Shown: piece by piece, positions 1-6,000 of the stretch
Position numbering within the stretch: the first letter of the stretch is position 1
Layout: each line of letters begins with the position of its first letter
Assembly: GCA_947463165.1 (NCBI GenBank)
Contig: CANHSW010000068.1
Location: 1-8,929 of the forward strand
Direction: 5' to 3'
Origin: Cyanobacteriota bacterium
Lineage (GTDB): Bacteria > Cyanobacteriota > Cyanobacteriia > PCC-6307 > Cyanobiaceae
Length of the DNA stretch: 8,929 nucleotides
Position numbers and translations under genes: made by a program
Notes under the pieces: model-generated
Database searches by the model: none
Told to the model about the DNA's origin: nothing
What the model saw: the letters and a program-made list of their open reading frames with translations, nothing else

Positions 1-3000
1 AGGAAGGATCACCGTTGCCAACGCGGCTGCCCTGCCCTTGGGATCCTATGAACTGAGCCTCAGGCTGCGGGCCACCGACAATCTCGGCTCCTCCAGCCTC
101 AGCACGGCCAAGATCGTGGTGGGGGGTAATCGCATAGTGGAGGAGCGTTGGAATGACTACGGATCGGCCTACAACAACCGCGACTGGAGCGCCACCCCGG
201 ACGTCACCCAGCTGCTCAGCGCCTTTGACGCCGAGCAAAATGTCGCGGACGACTACTCGCGCCGAATCACAGGGGTGTTCACCGTGCCGACAAGCGGTGC
301 TTACAGCTTCTGGATTACCGCAGGCGATGTTGGTCGCCTCACCCTGGCGCCGTTCAACACGCCAGACGCCGAACAGGAGTTGGCGTCATCCAACGATCCG
401 AGCCCCAAAGCCTGGGATGAGACGGATAACCAGCAATCCCCGCCTCAACAATTGCTCGCCGGCCAACGCTACATTCTGCGAGCTTATCAACTAGAGGATT
501 ACTGGGGAGATCATCTCTCCGTCGCCTGGTCTGGTCCGGGGATCAGCCGGCGATTGATGACGGAAAGCGATTTTCTGCCAGCCCAGCCCAGCCGGTTTAT
601 TCAGACCGCTGCGCTCAATGCTGACCAGCCGGAATCAGTCTCCACCTATTCGCTCTCCCCCACCGCCATCACCGATGCGGGGCTGAGCGCCTCAATCCTT
701 TCCGGAAGCTACACGCGCGATTCCAGCTTGGGGCTCAGCGGCACCGCTGTCGCCGGATCCACGGTAACCATCTACGACGGTGTTACGGCAATTGCCGCAA
801 CCAGGGCCACAGCCCAAGGCACCTGGGCGATCACCACCCCATCCCTCAGCAATGGCGCCCACAGCTTCCGGGCGGAAGTAGTGGATTCCTACGGCAATAT
901 TGCTATCACAAAGTCTGAAACTTTCAATATCCGCTCCCAAATCAAGCTAGGGGGTGAGCTATTGGTATCCACAGCCCCAGGTAGCAACAACGCTCTGACC
1001 ACAGCGACAACTGGATTGGGATCCGTCAAGGGCCAGATGCCTGTCGATCAGGGTGTACTGGTGTACGACCTGCCTACCGGTCCTCGCTTCGAGGAACAGC
1101 GCTGGGCTGGCCAGGCTGTTTACACCAACAACAGCTGGGACACGCTGGCGGCAAGCAGCAGCTCGATGCTGACCAGCTTGACTACGCCACAAAACGTGGG
1201 TGATGACTACTCAAGACGCATTCGTGGCACGATCATCGCGCCCGCCACGGGCAGCTACACCTTCTATCTAGCCTCTGATGACAATGGGCGCCTCTATCTG
1301 AGCAGCAACGATGCCGCTGCCAACAAAGTACAGATCGCCTCAGTATCCGGCTGGACCGACTTCCAGCAGTGGAACAAATACGCCTCCCAAACCTCCGCCA
1401 GCATCTCCCTCACCGCGGGCCAGTCTTACTACATCGAAGTGCAGCAACAAGAGGGTAGTGGTGGCGACCACGTTTCCGTGGGTTGGCGAGGCCCTGGAAT
1501 CAGCGACATCACGCCGATCTCCATCAGCGGCAATTTGGTTGTCGCCGATGCAAGCAGCGGCAGTGGGCAACTGGTGAACCGCGGCGCCACGGACCCAAAT
1601 ATCGTTGGCTCCAGCGCTATAGCTTATGCCGGGCTGTCCGCGAATGGCCGCCATGTTGTCTACGGCACCAATGCCGTCAGCTCCTTTGGCAATGCAGGTA
1701 CGAACTTCAGCGACACCAGCAATCTGAGCGCAGGCCCTTACAGCGATCTGATCGGCTTTGATCGCCTCACCGGCAGCACCCGTCTGCTCACGGCCGGTGG
1801 CAGTGCCAGCACCAGCCGCTCAAGGCAAGCCCAACTTGTGGGCATTAGCGCTGATCAAAAGTTTGCGGTGTTTACAAGCAACTATGCAGAAGCGATCGGC
1901 AACTTCACCACTCCTGGCAAACCCCAACCCACCAGCTGGGCGCTGGTAGAGGGCGGCTATCCCAGCACCGCTGGCAAAACCAAACTCACCAGCCTGCGTG
2001 TGTCGGACATCGACCCCAGCAAACTGAGCTTTGCCCTCTCCGGAGGCTCGATCAGCAATGATGGTGTCGCCGCCACAGTTAGCAGCGGTGCCGGTATCGC
2101 TCGGGCAACGGGCCAGTTGAGCTTTTGGGTGCAAGCCCTCGACGGGGGCACCACCACCAAAGCGGTGAAGTTGGAGCTTCAAGATGCAGCTGATGGCATC
2201 CTGGTGAAAGCGACCGCAGCCAAATTCACCAGCGGCAACCAGCCCAATTTCAACTGGAACAGCTCCGGCAGCACCGGCTCCGTCGCCACCAGCCTCGGCG
2301 GCAGTGGCTATGGCGTCAGCCTGCTGGAGGCCCAAGCCGGCAATCTCACCGAGCAGATGCGCGCCGAAAGCTTGGTGGCCTCCACCGACCTCTTGGCCAC
2401 CAATCTAGCCAGTGGCGAACAACTGCTGCTCAGCCATTCCGCCAGCCCTGGTCATCTCCAATCCCTGGCGGCCAATGTCAGCCAGGTCAGCTTATCCGCC
2501 GATGGCAAAACCGTCTTTTTCGCGGCAAATGACGCCAGCAAACTTGGCAACAACGGCCTCGCCTTCAGCGACAGCGCTCCCGCCGTGGCGGATCTCTTTG
2601 CCGCTAATCTCCAAACCGGATTGATTCGCCTGCTCAGCCATAGCGCCGCGGATCCCACCGCCAGCGCTGGCACGGCCGTCACCCTGCGGGGCAGCAGCGC
2701 CAATGGCGCTTTCGCGGTTTTCAGTGTCAACGATGCCAGCGCCTTCGGTTTCAGCGACAACGCGCTAACCAGTGGCGACCTGATCAGCGTCAACCTCAGC
2801 GACGGCAGCTTCCGACTGCTCAGTCGCGCCTCCATGGCGGCCAGCAGCAGCAGCTCCGCCCAAGCGGTCAGCTTCGAACAGATCAGTGGCAATCACGTTT
2901 ACTTCTCGGCCAACGATGCCACCAAGCTTGGTTTTAATAGCGATGGCAACACCAGCAAGGCCGATCTCTTCCGCGTCAACCTAACGACAGGGACCCTTGA

Positions 3001-6000
3001 ACTGCTCAGCCACGTGAGCAGCAGCAGCAGCAGCGCCATCCCGATCACGAGCCAGGCCCTCAACGCGGCCTACCTCACGGGCAGCCTCACCGTGTCGCCG
3101 GATGGCCGCTACGTGGCCTTTGCTGTCGATATGCAGAGCAACAGCGGTGGCTTCACCGTCGGCGTATCCGGTACAGCATTGCTGTTGACGGATACGCAAA
3201 CGGGCGCTATTCGCATCCTCAATGCCTCTAACGACACAGGCACCCACCTGAGCTACGGCGCCTGGGGTGACATTGAGAACAATGCGCGCTTTTTCACACC
3301 CGATAGCACAGCACTGGTGTGGCAACACAGCTATCTGGGCTGGATGGCGACGGAGGGCAACAGCTATGGCAGTGGTGCTGACAGCCAATACACCCTGGCG
3401 GCTTTACTGACAGATCTAAGTGCTGGTATGCCTGCCGCCGGCCAAATCAGCACAACGCGCATCCTCTCCCATACGGCCGCCAGCAAGCAACAAATTGCCC
3501 CTTCTGTCACGCTGCTTGGTGTTTCAGAAGATAGCCGTCTCGCCTTCTTTTCGGCAAATAATGCCAGCAGCTTTGGCAATGATGGCCTCGCCTTCATCGA
3601 CAGCGCCGCAACTGCCGGCGATCTCTTCGCGGTGAATCTCGCCAACCGCCAGATCGAGCTGATCAGTGGCCAAAACCTGGCCTCATTTGGCCAGTCCGCC
3701 ACCTACCTGGGCAACGGCGAAGGAGGCAGCGTGCTTTATAGCCTCGGCAACGTATCCGGCATCCAAACGCCCGCTGGCCTGTTGAGTGATGGCAACGGCA
3801 CCGGCACAGATGTGATGGCGGCTCGCTTCAACCTGATCGACCTGGTTAACAAAGACGACACCCTCAACAGCGACGGCAGCGGCAGCCGCACCGACAACAT
3901 CACCCGCAAAACATTCTTCACCCTGAAAAGCTGGGCCACCCCGGGGCTGGCGGTGCAGCTCAAAGATGGCGCGAACGTGGTGGCATCCCAAACGGCTGGT
4001 AGCGATGGCCGCCTCAGTTTTGCCCTCAGCAATGTAGCGATTGGTTCGCACACCTACAGCCTCTGGTATCCCACCGAGGGAATCCCGATCACCCTGGCCA
4101 GCGCCCTGGGAGCATCCAGCCTCACCGTCACAGTCCTCGGCGGCGGCTTCAACCAGTCCCCCACCGGCAGCGTCAGCATCAGCGGCAACCCCACCGAGGG
4201 CCAAACCCTCACCGCCGCCAACAGCCTCGCTGATGCCGATGGCATCCCCACTTCCGGAGCCAATGCCATCGCCTACCAGTGGAGGGCGAATGGCAACGCC
4301 ATCGCTGGTGCCACTGGCCCCAGCCTGCTGCTCAGCCAGGCCCTCGTCGGCAAGGCGATCTCCATTACCGCCTCCTACATCGACGACGAAAACACCCCTG
4401 AATCCGTTACCTCGGCAGCCACCGCGGCGGTGGCCAACATCAACGACAGCCCCACCGGCAGCGTCACCATCAGCGGCAACCCCACCCAGGGCCAAACCCT
4501 CACCGCCGCCAACAGCCTCGCTGATGCCGATGGCATCCCCAGCTCCGGAGCCAATGCCATCGCCTACCAGTGGAGGGCGGATGGCAACGCCATCGCGGGT
4601 GCCACTGGCCCCAGCCTGCTGCTCAGCCAGGCCCTCGTTGGCAAGGCGATCTCCGTTACCGCCTCCTACATCGACGGCGGCAACACCGCTGAATCTGTTA
4701 CCTCGGCAGCCACCGGGTTGGTGACAACCCTTGTCTTGGGCCTGGCACTGGCTGATGACACCGGCAGCTCCGCCACCGATCGCCTCACCAACAACCGCAG
4801 CATCAACGTGCTGGGTTTGAGCAGCGGCACGGCCTGGCAGTTTTCCACCAATGCCGGCACGAGTTGGAGCAACGGTTCAGGCAGCTCCTTCCTCGTCAAT
4901 GCCGGCACCTACGCCACAGGTCAGGTGCGGGTGCGACGCAGCGCCACTCCCGCAGATGTCGTCTCCAACTTCCCCGCCTTCACGGTTGACACCACAGCGC
5001 CTGGCGCCGTGGCCCTCAGCCTCGCCGCCGACACCGGCCGCTCCAGCACCGATCGGTTGACAAACAATGCCAACTTGGCCATCAGCGGTATGGAAGCGGG
5101 CGCCAGCTGGCAGTTCTCCACCGATGCCGGCAGCTCCTGGACCAATGGCTCCGGCAGCTCCTTCTCCGTGGCCCCCGCCAGCTATGCCACTGGCAGGGTG
5201 CGCGTGCGGCAGATCGACGCGGCTGGCAACAGCGGCGCCGCCCTCACCACTTTCGCGGCCTTCACGGTCGACACGATTGCCCTGCCCCCCACACTCAACC
5301 TGGCCAACGACAGCGGCAGCTCCAGCGGCGATCGCTACACCAACGATCCCACCCTGTTGATCAGCGGCCTGGAGCAGGATGCCAGCTGGCAGTTCTCCAC
5401 GAACGCGGGCACGACTTGGACCAGCGGCTCCGGCAACTCCTTTGTGGTTGCGGCGGCTGATTACACCGCTGGCCAGGTGCGTGTGCGGCAGATTGACGCT
5501 GCTGGTAACAGCGGCGCGGCGCTCACCACTTTCGCGGCCTTCACGGTAGATGTCAGCGATCCCCTGATACCCAACCTCGCCCTGACCACCGACACCGGTG
5601 TGTCAAGCAATGACCGCCTCACCAGCCAGGCCATGCTTGCGATCAGCGGGCTGGAAGCGGGCGCCAGCTGGCAGTTTTCCACGGATGGCGGCAGCAGCTG
5701 GTCCACGGGATCCGGCACCAGCTTCTCTGTACCCGCCGGCGACTACGGGGAAGCCCAGGTGCAAGTGCGCCAGATCGACAGGGCCGGCAACATTGGTGAT
5801 GCCAACAGCAGCTTTGCCGCGTTCACGGTAGACAACTCAGCCCCTGGCGCTCCCAGCCTGGCGCTGGTGGCCGACACCGGTGCTTCCGGCAGCGATCGCC
5901 TCACCAACGCCGCCAGCCTCAGCGTCAGCGGCCTGGAAGCGGCGGCCACCTGGCAGTTTTCGATCAATTCCGGCAGCTCCTGGACAGCCGGTTTAGGCAA

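Larger units (their letters stand above)
1613..3850 (+). other. PD40/TolB-type beta-propeller, about nine blade-like repeats
   Basis: The recurring unit reads roughly 'S.DG..v.F.aNDAs.lGn.g..f.Ds....DLf.vNL.TG...LLSHs'. Units begin near 1613, 1801, 2440, 2656, 2836, 3019, 3233, 3483 and 3676. Clear examples are SADGKTVFFAANDASKLG with DLFAANLQTGLIRLLSHS, and SPDGRYVAFAVDMQSNSG. The pattern belongs to the WD40-like/PD40 family, which builds propellers used for protein or ligand binding. Blade 2 is split by a long insertion, and blade 7 is longer and less regular. The exact blade number is uncertain: the last unit could close the ring with the first, so eight or nine are both possible. No catalytic residues typical of propeller enzymes are evident. 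Confidence 0.75.

Noticed and set aside
38..40. TTG at 38 as the start codon of the giant gene
   Set aside because: The same frame is open to base 2 and the upstream codons encode part of an Ig/cadherin-like strand; there is no ribosome binding site. The gene enters from outside the window.
3017..3034. Phase-variable on/off switch at the AGC tract
   Set aside because: The repeat unit is three bases, so slippage keeps the frame; only linker length could vary.
3683..4495. 270-residue open frame on the minus strand
   Set aside because: It is a Gly/Ala/Val-rich shadow of the giant gene, open because of GC-rich codon bias; it crosses recognised domains and resembles no protein family.
4041..4724. 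227-residue plus-strand open frame rich in Pro, Ser and Ala
   Set aside because: It is a shifted-frame shadow of the duplicated 97-residue repeats; its own internal repeat only mirrors that duplication.
5328..5899. HIP1 octamers GCGATCGC at 5328-5335 and 5892-5899 as a cyanobacterial genome signature
   Set aside because: Only two copies occur, both at the same position of related coding repeats (Gly/Ser-Asp-Arg codons), so they are not independent evidence of HIP1 enrichment.
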